This document shows, piece after piece, positions 26,534 through 34,987 of a stretch of 48,544 bases of DNA. Under the pieces are notes generated by a model that worked only from the letters and a program-made list of their open reading frames with translations, ran no database searches and was not told the DNA's origin. Source of the DNA: Prevotella sp. (GTDB lineage Bacteria > Bacteroidota > Bacteroidia > Bacteroidales > Bacteroidaceae); contig JAFLSE010000010.1 of the NCBI GenBank assembly GCA_022511075.1, positions 1 through 48,544 on the forward strand, in the 5' to 3' direction. How positions within the stretch are numbered: the stretch's first letter is position 1; each line of letters begins with the position of its first letter. Both the position numbers and the translations under genes were made by a program.

Positions 26534-27657
26534 CTTCTTCTTCCGAGATTTTCAATCACCGAGCGTTTCCATTGTGTAAAGTCGCCCTGCTCTATGTGCG
26601 TGCGTGCATCGGTTACGAGTCGCAGGTAGAAGGCGAGGTTGTGTATTGATGCTATTTGCATTGCAAGCAGTTCCTGTGCCTTGAACAGGTGGTGCAAGTA
26701 TGCCTTTGTGTACACTTGGTCGGTTATGCAGCCGTCGGGGTCAATGGGCGAAAAGTCATCTTCCCATTTCTTGTTCTTCATATTCATCGTGCCCTCGTAG
26801 GTGAAAAGCATTGCGTTGCGCCCGTTGCGCGTTGGCATTACACAGTCGAACATATCCACTCCGCGCTCTATTGCCTCGAGTATATTCTGCGGAGTGCCCA
26901 CACCCATCAGATATCGCGGCTTGTCCTTTGGCAGTATGGCGTTTACCACCTCTATCATTTCATACATCACTTCGGTTGGTTCGCCTACGGCAAGTCCGCC
27001 AATGGCGTTGCCGTCTGCTCCTTTGTCTGCAATGAACTTTGCAGCCTCGCTGCGCAAATCCTTGAACGTGCAGCCTTGCACTATCGGAAATAGACTCTGG
27101 CTGTGTCCGTACAACGGTTCAGTCTCATTAAATCGTTTTATACAACGGTCGAGCCAACGTTGTGTCAGTCCGAGGCTTTTCTTTGCATAGTTGTGGTCGC
27201 TTTGTCCGGGTGGGCACTCGTCGAAAGCCATTATGATGTCCGCGCCTATTATGCGCTCGGTATCCATCACGTTTTCGGGTGTGAATATGTGTTTTGAGCC
27301 GTCTATGTGACTGCGAAACTCACAGCCTTCCTCGCGCAGTTTGCGTATGCCTGTGAGCGAGAACACCTGAAAGCCACCGGAGTCGGTGAGCATCGGGCGG
27401 TCCCAACCTCCAAACTTGTGCAGACCTCCTGCCTTTTGCAGTATGTCAAGCCCTGGTCGCAGATACAGGTGATATGTGTTGCCGAGTATTATCTGCGCTT
27501 TCACTTGTTCACGTAGTTCGCTGAAGTGCACGCCCTTAACACTGCCAACAGTACCCACAGGCATAAATATCGGTGTCTTTATCTGCCCGTGGTCGGTAGT
27601 TATTATGCCTGTGCGCGCATCGCTATATGGGTCGGTGTGTTGAAGTTCAAACGTCAT
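26530..27657 (-). CDS. tgt: tRNA-guanine transglycosylase lacking two zinc cysteines
   Basis: Enzyme that exchanges guanine-34 for preQ1 in tRNAs for Asp, Asn, His and Tyr. The start at 27657 gives 375 residues, the usual length, and overlaps the lon stop as ATGA; the longer open frame adds nine residues inside lon. Catalytic features are present: DSGGFQVFSL (Asp92 onward), GGLAVGE and FDCVMPTR with nucleophile Asp271. The C-terminal zinc site is altered. Where Escherichia coli has Cys302, Cys304 and Cys307, this protein has Asp308, Cys310 and Asp313, while the later His (His339, IHNL) is kept. Loss of zinc, or use of different ligands, is inference. Confidence 0.95.
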   Translation of the reverse strand: MTFELQHTDPYSDARTGIITTDHGQIKTPIFMPVGTVGSVKGVHFSELREQVKAQIILGNTYHLYLRPGLDILQKAGGLHKFGGWDRPMLTDSGGFQVFSLTGIRKLREEGCEFRSHIDGSKHIFTPENVMDTERIIGADIIMAFDECPPGQSDHNYAKKSLGLTQRWLDRCIKRFNETEPLYGHSQSLFPIVQGCTFKDLRSEAAKFIADKGADGNAIGGLAVGEPTEVMYEMIEVVNAILPKDKPRYLMGVGTPQNILEAIERGVDMFDCVMPTRNGRNAMLFTYEGTMNMKNKKWEDDFSPIDPDGCITDQVYTKAYLHHLFKAQELLAMQIASIHNLAFYLRLVTDARTHIEQGDFTQWKRSVIENLGRRR

Positions 27658-30128
27658 TCCTTTTCGTCTTTTATTTCCAAGCACACAGGATTGTCAACAA
27701 TCTCATTGGTGAGCGCAAAGTTCCACACGTCCTGAACATTCTCCACATAGTGGAAAGTTACTCCCTTAACATATTGCTCGGCAATCTCCTCAATATCCTT
27801 TCGGTTGGCCTTGCACAGCATTATGTCCATAATTCCTGCACGCTTGGCGGCAAGTATCTTTTCCTTTATTCCGCCTACAGGCAGAACCTTTCCGCGCAGT
27901 GTTATCTCGCCCGTCATTGCCACGTTCTTGCGCACCTTGCGCTGCGTGAGTGCCGAGGCTATCGACGTGGCTATGGTTATGCCTGCCGACGGACCGTCCT
28001 TTGGTGTTGCCCCTTCGGGTACGTGTATGTGTATGTTCCAGTTGTCGAATATTCGGTAGTCAATGTTTAGCGTGTCGGCGTGTGCCTTTACGTATTCGAG
28101 CGCAAGCATTGCCGATTCTTTCATCACGTCGCCGAGATTACCTGTTATCGTAAGTTTCGAGCCTTTGCCTTTGCTCAGACTTGTCTCTATGAAAAGAATC
28201 TCGCCTCCCACGCTTGTCCACGCAAGTCCCGTAACCACTCCTGCATAGTCGTTGCCCTGATATATGTCGCGGTAGTATGGCGGCTTGCCGAGCAATGTCT
28301 CTACCTCTTCGGGGCGTATGGAGAGGAAAGGCATCTGCTTCATTTTCACCTTTTCCAATGCCAACTTGCGCATAGCCTTGTTTATCTGCTTCTCGAGTTG
28401 GCGCACTCCGCTCTCCCTTGTGTATTGCTCTATTATTTTTACTATCGCTTTCTTTGTTACGCTCAATTCCTTTTCCGTGTCAAGTCCGGTGTTCTTTAAT
28501 TCACGTTTCAGCAGGTGGCGCTTTGCTATCTCTGCTTTTTCCTCTGTTGTATAGCCAGAAACCTCTATCAGTTCCATACGGTCGAGCAATGGGCGTGGTA
28601 TTCCCGATATGTCGTTGGCAGTGGCTATGAACAGCACACGCGACAAGTCGTAGTCAATGTCTATGTAGTTGTCGTGGAACGCCTTGTTTTGTTCAGGGTC
28701 GAGCACTTCGAGCAATGCTGATGCAGGGTCGCCGTGTACAGTGCCTTGCACAACCTTGTCTATCTCGTCGAGCACAAACACAGGATTGCTTGTGCCTGCC
28801 TTCTGAATGTTCTTTATTATTCGTCCTGGCATTGCACCTATATATGTGCGGCGGTGTCCGCGTATCTCGCTCTCATCGTGCAGACCGCCGAGCGACATCC
28901 TTACATATTTGCGTTTCAGTGCGTCGGCAATGCTCTTGCCAAGACTTGTCTTGCCCACTCCCGGAGGACCGTATAGACACACTATCGGCGTTTTGGGTCT
29001 TTCGCCGCTCTTGTTGCTGTTTTCGTATTTCTCTTGTTGCAATTGCAGAACGGCAAGGAACTCTAAAACGCGTTCCTTCACCTTTTCCATTCCGTAGTGG
29101 TTCCTGTTCAGCACCTTTTCGGCACGCGTAAGGTCGAGGTTGTCCTCACTCACCTCATCCCACGGCAGTCCTACGAGCGTTTGCAGATATGCCACTTGTA
29201 TTTGGAAATCAGGGCTTTGTGGATTCAACTGGTCGAGTTTTTGCAGTTCCTTGGTAAATGTCTGCATCACCTCGTTGCTCCATTTCTTGCCCTGCATCTT
29301 TTCTTTCAGTTCAATCTTTTCCTGCGGCTCACGATCCTCGCCCATTTCGGCTTTCATCTTCTTTATCTGTTCGCGCAGGAAGTAGTTTTTCTGCTCCTCG
29401 GCAATGTCCATATGGGTCTTGTTGCGTATGTTCATCTTCAATGTCTGCAACTCCACCTCGCGGTTTATCACGCGCAGTGCCCCGAGCATACGCTCCTTTA
29501 TGTTGTCCGTCTCAAGCAGTTGTTGGCGCTCCCTCACCGATTTCACTACGTTGGCACAGATGAAGTTGAGCAACTGAATCCCGTCGGTCATTGTGTCGAG
29601 CGACATTCCAGCCTCGTTCGGCGTGTCTTCGTCAATGCGGATATATTCGCGTGCAGCCGTCCGCAGGTCGTCTATTCCTGCATTAAACTCGCTGTCGTGC
29701 TTGTCGGGCATCAACTCTGGCGCAGGCTGTGTCTTTGCCATAAAATATGGCTGTGTGGCGGTGATTTCCGAAATAGTCATTCGCTCTATGCCGATGATAA
29801 TTGCCACAGTGTTGCCGAATGGCAATTCTATCACTTTTGCTATTTGCGCGTACGTACCATATTTATATAAGTCGGATAGTGTCGGCACATCCACGTCGGC
29901 ATCTTTCTGGCAAACGCAACCTATAATCAGGCGTTTCTTGTCTGCCATCTTCACTAATCGGCGGCTCACGTCCCTGCTGATGGTTATGGGTGCTATCACG
30001 CCGGGCATAACCACCATATTGCGCAGTGCCAACAATGGCACTTCGTCGGGATATGTTTGTCGTTTCAGATTGTTTATGTCGGTGTCTATCTCACCGATCA
30101 TCGAAATATTATTGATAATATTATTCAT
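27654..30128 (-). CDS. lon: Lon ATP-dependent protease
   Basis: Cytosolic AAA+ protease of 824 residues that degrades damaged and regulatory proteins. N-terminal substrate-binding domain (about 25-220), coiled-coil region (about 230-300), AAA+ module with GPPGVGKTS and VFVLDEIDK, and a C-terminal serine protease domain with Ser714 in PKDGPSAG and Lys757 in GGIKEK, spaced 43 residues apart as in Escherichia coli Lon. It overlaps the upstream permease gene by 8 bases and tgt by 4, so it is translated from a shared message. No separate heat-shock promoter was recognised. Confidence 0.97.
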   Translation of the reverse strand: MNNIINNISMIGEIDTDINNLKRQTYPDEVPLLALRNMVVMPGVIAPITISRDVSRRLVKMADKKRLIIGCVCQKDADVDVPTLSDLYKYGTYAQIAKVIELPFGNTVAIIIGIERMTISEITATQPYFMAKTQPAPELMPDKHDSEFNAGIDDLRTAAREYIRIDEDTPNEAGMSLDTMTDGIQLLNFICANVVKSVRERQQLLETDNIKERMLGALRVINREVELQTLKMNIRNKTHMDIAEEQKNYFLREQIKKMKAEMGEDREPQEKIELKEKMQGKKWSNEVMQTFTKELQKLDQLNPQSPDFQIQVAYLQTLVGLPWDEVSEDNLDLTRAEKVLNRNHYGMEKVKERVLEFLAVLQLQQEKYENSNKSGERPKTPIVCLYGPPGVGKTSLGKSIADALKRKYVRMSLGGLHDESEIRGHRRTYIGAMPGRIIKNIQKAGTSNPVFVLDEIDKVVQGTVHGDPASALLEVLDPEQNKAFHDNYIDIDYDLSRVLFIATANDISGIPRPLLDRMELIEVSGYTTEEKAEIAKRHLLKRELKNTGLDTEKELSVTKKAIVKIIEQYTRESGVRQLEKQINKAMRKLALEKVKMKQMPFLSIRPEEVETLLGKPPYYRDIYQGNDYAGVVTGLAWTSVGGEILFIETSLSKGKGSKLTITGNLGDVMKESAMLALEYVKAHADTLNIDYRIFDNWNIHIHVPEGATPKDGPSAGITIATSIASALTQRKVRKNVAMTGEITLRGKVLPVGGIKEKILAAKRAGIMDIMLCKANRKDIEEIAEQYVKGVTFHYVENVQDVWNFALTNEIVDNPVCLEIKDEKE

Positions 30129-31368
30129 ATCTCATTGATTTTGAAGGTTGGATATGTGCCACGAGATAACTTGGTGCCACGAGCACCAATACGCTTATCA
30201 ACAGCGTGGCAATGTTTATTGCAACGGTCAGCGGTATGTTTAGTTCCACCGGCACGTTGCTTACATAATATGTTTGTGCATCGAGCGATACTATGCCCGT
30301 ATATTTCTGCAATGCAATCAGCCCTATCCCCAATATGTTTCCAAGCAGCAGTCCTCTGCCAATTATGAATACGGCAAACCACAGGAATGTGTGGCGCACC
30401 ATTGAGTTGCGTGCGCCGAAAGCCTTTAGTATTCCTATCATCTGCGTGCGTTCGAGTATTATTATCAGCAGTCCCGAAATCATTGTGAAGCCTGCCACGC
30501 ATATCATCAGTGCCAGTATTATCCACACGTTTATGTCGAGCAAGTCGAGCCAGGTGAATATCTGCGGATACGCCTCGAATATCGTTTGTGTTGAGAATGT
30601 GCTGCCGTAGTGGTCGGATGTTCGGTTTACCTTGTCCACCATTCTTTGTGCTACCTCGTCAAGACGGTCGAAGTCATTCATGGTTATCTCCGCGCCTGAG
30701 CATTGCCCTGGTTCCCAGGCATTCAGTTTCGTCACGGTGTACAAGTCGGTTATGCACAATATCTGGTCGAAGTGCGACATATTTGTCTCGTATATGCCGC
30801 TTACCGTAAATCTTCTCACTCTCGCATCCTCGTTGTTCACAAAATATGCAAACACCTTGTCGCCAGTCTTCAGGTGCAGTTTGTTGGCAATAGTCCTTGA
30901 TATGAGTATCTTGTTTGAACTTTTCTCATTGCTGAATTTCGGCATTTCACCTTCCACGAGATACTCCTTCAGGAATTTAGTGTCATATTCCTCTCCTATG
31001 CCCTTGAATGCAATGCCAAGAAAATCGTCGTCAGTCTTCAGTATGCCTTGCGTCATTGCATAGCGCTCCACGTGCTTCACGCCTTCTATGCCTTTCAGCA
31101 CGTTCATCATACTGTCGTCTATGCAGATGGGATAGAAATCGTTGCTTTGCATACTCAGGAAGTTCTCCACCTTTATGTGGCTGCCAAAGCCTATCGCCTT
31201 GTCGCGTATGGTGTGCTTGAATCCTAACACCACACTCACCGTAATAATCATTACGGCAAGACCTATAGCCACGCCAAGTGTCGCTATGCTTATGGCTGGC
31301 TTGCTCACCTTCTGGCTTTTGTCGCCGCTGCCGTAAATTCTTCTTGCAAGAAAAAGTGGTAACATCAT
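30121..31368 (-). CDS. LolC/LolE-like ABC transporter permease
   Basis: Membrane permease of 415 residues related to LolC/LolE, which release lipoproteins from the inner membrane. One helix lies near residues 25-50 (SIATLGVAIGLAVMIITVSV), followed by a large periplasmic MacB-type domain (about 55-265) and three helices at about 280-305, 325-350 and 375-400. The ATPase partner (LolD) is not in the window. It is the first gene of the minus-strand operon that continues through lon, tgt, the Lpt permease and the DEAD-box helicase. A short repetitive AT-rich stretch lies just upstream. Confidence 0.88.
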   Translation of the reverse strand: MMLPLFLARRIYGSGDKSQKVSKPAISIATLGVAIGLAVMIITVSVVLGFKHTIRDKAIGFGSHIKVENFLSMQSNDFYPICIDDSMMNVLKGIEGVKHVERYAMTQGILKTDDDFLGIAFKGIGEEYDTKFLKEYLVEGEMPKFSNEKSSNKILISRTIANKLHLKTGDKVFAYFVNNEDARVRRFTVSGIYETNMSHFDQILCITDLYTVTKLNAWEPGQCSGAEITMNDFDRLDEVAQRMVDKVNRTSDHYGSTFSTQTIFEAYPQIFTWLDLLDINVWIILALMICVAGFTMISGLLIIILERTQMIGILKAFGARNSMVRHTFLWFAVFIIGRGLLLGNILGIGLIALQKYTGIVSLDAQTYYVSNVPVELNIPLTVAINIATLLISVLVLVAPSYLVAHIQPSKSMRYE

Positions 31369-31379
31369 CTAATCCCTGA

Positions 31380-31423
31380 ACACTAATCACTAATAACTAA
31401 ACACTCATCACTACTCACTCACC
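31380..31423. repeat. Degenerate short tandem repeat between aminotransferase and permease genes
   Basis: On the plus strand the segment is built of variants of ACTAATC and ACTCATC (for example CACTAATCACTAATAACT then ACACTCATCACTACTCACTC). It overlaps the last codons of the aminotransferase gene and fills the 42-base gap to the permease gene. No function is evident. Confidence 0.6.
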
Positions 31424-32619
31424 ATAACTCTCCCTGGATAGGCCTCCAATGCCTTTCTCAATACAACGAGCGCACGCATTAGGTCTTCTTTTTTCAGCAC
31501 GTATGCTATGCGCACTTGGTCTGTTCCTGCTCCCGGTGTGGTGTAAAATCCCGATGCAGGTGCCATCATCACCGTCTCGCCTTCATAGTTGAATTCCTCC
31601 AAGCACCAGCGGCAGAACTTATCGCTATCATCTACAGGCAGTTTTGCCACAGTGTAGAATGCTCCCATTGGTATAGGCGAGTATACTCCCGGTATGCGGT
31701 TAAGTCCGTCGATAAGGCATTTCCTGCGCTCCACATACTCGTCGTAAACGTCACGGTAGTATTCTTCGGGTGCATCAAGTGATGCCTCTGCCACTATCTG
31801 ACCGATAAGCGGCGGCGACAAGCGTGCCTGGCAGAATTTCATCACAGCCTGCCTCACCTCTGCATTCTTCGTTATCAGCGCACCTATACGTATACCGCAT
31901 TCCGAATATCGCTTAGATACGGAGTCAATGAGTATCGTGTTCTGCTCTATTCCTTCCAGATGGAACACTGAAATATACGGCGAACCAGTATAGATATACT
32001 CACGATACACCTCGTCTGAAAACAGATACAGGTCGTATTTTTTCACGAGGTCGCGTATCTGGTTCATCTCGCGGCGCGTATATAGATATCCCGTCGGGTT
32101 GTTCGGGTTGCATATCATTATTGCTCGTGTGCGTTCGTTGATAAGTTCCTCGAACTTCTCCACCTTCGGCAGTGAGAAACCTTCCTCTATAGTTGTGGCT
32201 ATTGTCCTAATCTTCGCTCCGGCACTTATCGCGAAAGCCATATAGTTGGCGTATGCAGGTTCGGGCACGATAATTTCATCACCCGGGTTAAGGCACGAAA
32301 GGAATGCAAACAATATCGCCTCACTTCCTCCCGATGTTATTATTATGTCCTCGGGAGTCACTTGTATGTTGTATTTCCCGTAATACTCCACAAGTTTCTC
32401 CCTGTAAGAGAGATATCCCTGCGACGGCGAGTATTCCAGGATATTGCGGTCTATTGTCTTCAATGCATCCAGTCCCACCTGTGGTGTGGGTAGGTCGGGC
32501 TGTCCAATGTTCAGGTGATACACCTTTATCCCGCGCTTTTTTGCTGCAGCAGCAAAGGGCGCAAGTTTCCTTATTGGCGACTCCGGCATTTCGTGGCCGC
32601 GCACTGATATTACTGGCAT
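31411..32619 (-). CDS. Class I/II PLP-dependent aminotransferase (aspartate aminotransferase-like)
   Basis: Cytoplasmic fold-type I aminotransferase of 402 residues. NPNNPTG at 171-177, SDEVY at 201-205, and the PLP lysine Lys236 in DSVSKRYSECGIRIG. The N-terminal LNIGQPDLPTP motif is typical of the aspartate/aromatic aminotransferase I-gamma group. Substrate could be aspartate, alanine or an aromatic amino acid. Sequence alone does not settle it. It has its own promoter upstream and sits 42 bases ahead of the LolC/E-like gene, so some read-through into that operon is possible. Confidence 0.92.
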   Translation of the reverse strand: MPVISVRGHEMPESPIRKLAPFAAAAKKRGIKVYHLNIGQPDLPTPQVGLDALKTIDRNILEYSPSQGYLSYREKLVEYYGKYNIQVTPEDIIITSGGSEAILFAFLSCLNPGDEIIVPEPAYANYMAFAISAGAKIRTIATTIEEGFSLPKVEKFEELINERTRAIMICNPNNPTGYLYTRREMNQIRDLVKKYDLYLFSDEVYREYIYTGSPYISVFHLEGIEQNTILIDSVSKRYSECGIRIGALITKNAEVRQAVMKFCQARLSPPLIGQIVAEASLDAPEEYYRDVYDEYVERRKCLIDGLNRIPGVYSPIPMGAFYTVAKLPVDDSDKFCRWCLEEFNYEGETVMMAPASGFYTTPGAGTDQVRIAYVLKKEDLMRALVVLRKALEAYPGRVMVSE

Positions 32620-32645
32620 AATATATTAATATATTAAAATTGCTG

Positions 32646-32676
32646 CAAAGTTACTCTAAATACGGCGGAATACAAA
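32646..32676 (-). promoter_or_regulatory. Bacteroidetes-type promoter for the aminotransferase gene
   Basis: On the minus strand, TTTG at 32676-32673 is followed 19 bases later by TAACTTTG at 32653-32646, a good -33/-7 pair. The start codon is 26 bases downstream of the -7 element. Confidence 0.75.
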
Positions 32677-32725
32677 ATAAATTAACTTTATTTATTTTAT
32701 TCATGAAGTTCAGCTTATTTTATAT

Positions 32726-33154
32726 TTATCGTGACTGTTTCCATACACAAGAAAAGATCTTGTCCATGGTGAGAATGTCGCTAGTAGTGTAGTTTGATGG
32801 CTCTGCATGAAAAAATCGTTGGTAGTTGTCGATTTTGAAGTGTATGTGCGACAGCACACACTCGTTTATTGTCGTGAACCTTGATACCTCCTTCCTACCT
32901 GTCCTAGGATGACAGCCAACGCCATTGAAGATGAGGTTAGAGAAGAGGTTTATGATCGTGCAGTCGATAATCCGTAGCCGCTCAAGCCACCAAGGAACTT
33001 TCCTTCGATATATATCGAAGGAAAGTTCGTCACGGTAGACGGCATAAAGGTCGCTGTATACTGCCTCGAAGACACACTCACTGCGCCTGACATTGGCATA
33101 GGAGAGAGTGGAACGGTGGGAATAACGGTAAAACAGTGATTTGCGAGGACAAAG
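32726..33154 (-). pseudogene. Remnant of an IS4-type DDE transposase
   Basis: A 142-codon frame without an ATG start runs from just after a TAA at 33157-33155 to a TAA at 32728-32726. Its translation contains HRSTLSYANVRR, YSDLYAVYRDEL, WLERLRIIDCTIINLFSNL, GVGCHPRTGRKE and DILTMDK, in the order seen in IS4-type transposases of Bacteroidales (usual forms are NRSTLSYAN, RIIDSTTISLFS, GVGRHPKTG and DIVAMDRAY). The first and second catalytic Asp equivalents are Asp64 and Asp131. The N-terminal third and the part with the final Glu are missing. Many conserved residues are changed, so it is dead. No terminal inverted repeats were found. It ends 3 bases from the nitrilase-like stop codon. Confidence 0.78.
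32995..33028. repeat. Perfect 34-bp palindrome inside the transposase remnant
   Basis: Positions 32995-33011 are the exact reverse complement of 33012-33028, centred on an ATATAT core with no loop. The outer bases are GAACTTTCC and GGAAAGTTC. It lies in the codons for DELSFDIYRRKVP of the remnant. Confidence 0.95.
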
Positions 33155-33157
33155 TTA

Positions 33158-33910
33158 TCAGTCTGCATCTTGCAACACTGGGAACTTCTTGCGAAAAGCC
33201 ATGAGTCTTTCCATATCCACGACGGCAGAGATGGCATCAGGTTGGTTGTCGGCACAGCGGGCAATTATCTTGCCGTATGGGTCGATGAAGGCAGTGCCGC
33301 CTGAATAGTGGCACACAGGGTCGTCCCCTACCCTGTTCACTCCTGCAACATAACACTGGTTTTCAATGGCACGGGCTTTAAGCAGCGTGTTCCATACATC
33401 AATGCGACTTTCAGGCCAGTTTGCCACATATATTATCATGTCGTATGGATTGGCAGCATTGTTGCGCGAGAAAACAGGGAAACGCAGGTCGTAGCACACT
33501 TGCAGCAATATCTTCACTCCGCAATGCTCAACAATCGCACGTTTTTCACCTGCTGTGAAATGCTTGTGCTCACCACCGTATGAAAACAGGTGGCGCTTGT
33601 CGTAATGGTTCACAGTGCCGTCGGGCTTAACAAAATAAAGGCGGTTGAAGAATCTGCCGCCATCGTTTACGGCGACACTTCCGCACAAGGCACAACCTTT
33701 CTTCACTGCCGTTTCCTTTAGCCATTGCATAGTCTTTCCACCGACAGGCTCGGCTGCAGCAACAGGTTCTGTAACAAAACCCGTACTGAACATTTCGGGC
33801 AGGATAAACAAATCGGCATCGTCTGCCACATTAATCATTTCTTCGGCACGACGCAGGTTTTCATCTACGTCAGTCCAGCATATATCTGTTTGCAAAAGGG
33901 TGACTTTCAT
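33158..33910 (-). CDS. Nitrilase-superfamily amidase (YafV/omega-amidase-like)
   Basis: Carbon-nitrogen hydrolase of 250 residues. Starting at the ATG at 33910 gives MKVTLLQTDICW, the usual family beginning. An ATG nine codons earlier is less likely. The Glu-Lys-Cys triad is visible as Glu39 (ILPEMF), Lys105 (YDKRHLF) and Cys139 (QVCYDLRFP). The branch with YDKRHLFSYGGEH and NWPESR resembles omega-amidase proteins, which hydrolyse alpha-ketoglutaramate and alpha-ketosuccinamate, by-products of transaminases. The aminotransferase gene lies just beyond the transposase remnant, which fits metabolite repair, but they have separate promoters. Confidence 0.88.
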   Translation of the reverse strand: MKVTLLQTDICWTDVDENLRRAEEMINVADDADLFILPEMFSTGFVTEPVAAAEPVGGKTMQWLKETAVKKGCALCGSVAVNDGGRFFNRLYFVKPDGTVNHYDKRHLFSYGGEHKHFTAGEKRAIVEHCGVKILLQVCYDLRFPVFSRNNAANPYDMIIYVANWPESRIDVWNTLLKARAIENQCYVAGVNRVGDDPVCHYSGGTAFIDPYGKIIARCADNQPDAISAVVDMERLMAFRKKFPVLQDAD

Positions 33911-33934
33911 AAAAGACGCATTTATATATATGTG

Positions 33935-33942
33935 CAAAAGTA
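33935..33942 (-). promoter_or_regulatory. -7 promoter element for the nitrilase-like gene
   Basis: On the minus strand this reads TACTTTTG, matching TAnnTTTG, 24 bases before the chosen start at 33910. Confidence 0.55.
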
Positions 33943-34004
33943 AGACATTTCCTGCAATTATTAAAATAAATATGTAAACAAATGCAGGTTATTAATTTTT
34001 TTTG

Positions 34005-34012
34005 TAATTTTG
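34005..34012 (+). promoter_or_regulatory. -7 promoter element for the nuclease lipoprotein gene
   Basis: TAATTTTG matches TAnnTTTG 49 bases before the ATG at 34062. No convincing -33 TTTG is seen. Confidence 0.55.
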
Positions 34013-34061
34013 CGCTGAAATTAAAACCACAAAAGCAAACAATTCAATTAATATAGCATTT

Positions 34062-34970
34062 ATGAAGAGATTTTCATTTCTTGCAATATTCCTCGTCTTT
34101 GCCTCAGGATGTGTGTCTTGCGGCGAAGACGACAAGAACAACAGCACTGTGCAAAACAAGAACAGAAACCAACAGCCAAACGCGCAAGGATGGGAAGTGC
34201 CGCATCTGAAAGGTGACGGAATATATATCAACCACACACTCGCTGACGGCACTACAAACTACTGTATGGAATTTGTAACCGACAAGTATCACACACGTTG
34301 GGTGGCATACCGCTATGATGCCAAGACGGCACAGCGCAACACCACGCGCAGCGATGCTTGGGCAGCAGACCCGGCACTCGACGGAATGCCGCAATATCAG
34401 ATAGCAAGCCACTTGCCGGATGACCGTGTGCAGACATTCAGCAAATACGGATACCAGCGCGGTCACCTTGTGGGCAGCGCAGAGAGATATTATAGTAAGG
34501 AGGCTAACGAGCAGACTTTTTATATGACTAACATAAGCCCTATGATTGGTGCGTTCAACAGCGACTATTGGGGATATATAGAAGATATCTGCCGTGACAA
34601 ATGGGGGCGACCTTGTGCTCAGACAGGCGATACGCTGTATGTTGTAAAGGGTGGCACAATAGACAAGACCATTGGCACATGCCAACTTTACACTACAAAT
34701 GGAAGTCTCGTTGAAATGGTTGTTCCACAGTATTATTTCATGGCTTGCGTAAGGCGAACAAAGGACAATAACGTAACAGGAATTGCATTCCTCATGGAAC
34801 ACAAGGACTATAAAGACACAAGTGAGGCAAACCTGAAATCATTGGCACGTAAGTCGGCAATGTCGATAGACGAGTTGGAGAAAAAGACAGGCATAGATTT
34901 CTTCTGCAATATGCCAGACGATTTGGAAGACAAAGTGGAATCTACGTTCTTTTATTGGCAGGGACTATAA
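34062..34970 (+). CDS. DNA/RNA non-specific endonuclease, predicted lipoprotein
   Basis: Exported nuclease of 302 residues in the NUC1/EndA beta-beta-alpha-metal family. The N-terminus is a lipoprotein signal with FASGC; Cys17 is the likely lipidated residue, with Cys20 as an alternative. A polar linker follows (about 20-42). The catalytic segment is YQRGHLVGSAER with His135, where the family usually has DRGH, and the metal-binding Asn is in MTNISPMIGAFNSDYW (Asn157 or Asn166). It may degrade nucleic acids in the periplasm or at the cell surface for scavenging. No immunity-type partner is adjacent. Confidence 0.9.
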   Translation: MKRFSFLAIFLVFASGCVSCGEDDKNNSTVQNKNRNQQPNAQGWEVPHLKGDGIYINHTLADGTTNYCMEFVTDKYHTRWVAYRYDAKTAQRNTTRSDAWAADPALDGMPQYQIASHLPDDRVQTFSKYGYQRGHLVGSAERYYSKEANEQTFYMTNISPMIGAFNSDYWGYIEDICRDKWGRPCAQTGDTLYVVKGGTIDKTIGTCQLYTTNGSLVEMVVPQYYFMACVRRTKDNNVTGIAFLMEHKDYKDTSEANLKSLARKSAMSIDELEKKTGIDFFCNMPDDLEDKVESTFFYWQGL

Positions 34971-34983
34971 GTTTCCCTGCCAA
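34955..34983. terminator. Hairpin between convergent genes
   Basis: TTGGCAGGGA (34955-34964) pairs with TCCCTGCCAA (34974-34983), a 10-bp stem with a 9-base loop that contains the stop codon of the nuclease gene. It lies between two convergent genes and probably limits read-through. Neither side has a strong T-run, so classic intrinsic termination is uncertain. Confidence 0.5.
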
Positions 34984-34987
34984 CTGT

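Noticed and set aside
32950..33264. 104-residue minus-strand frame with an ATG
   Set aside because: It covers the same bases as the transposase remnant in another frame and runs into the nitrilase-like gene. The remnant frame has family motifs; this one does not.
34104..34802. 232-residue minus-strand frame opposite the nuclease gene
   Set aside because: The nuclease has a signal, motifs and a promoter. The antisense frame has none.
34062..34970. Exported nuclease as a toxin with an immunity gene
   Set aside because: It has a lipoprotein signal and no toxin delivery domain, and neighbouring genes are a barrel protein and a nitrilase-like gene, not immunity proteins.
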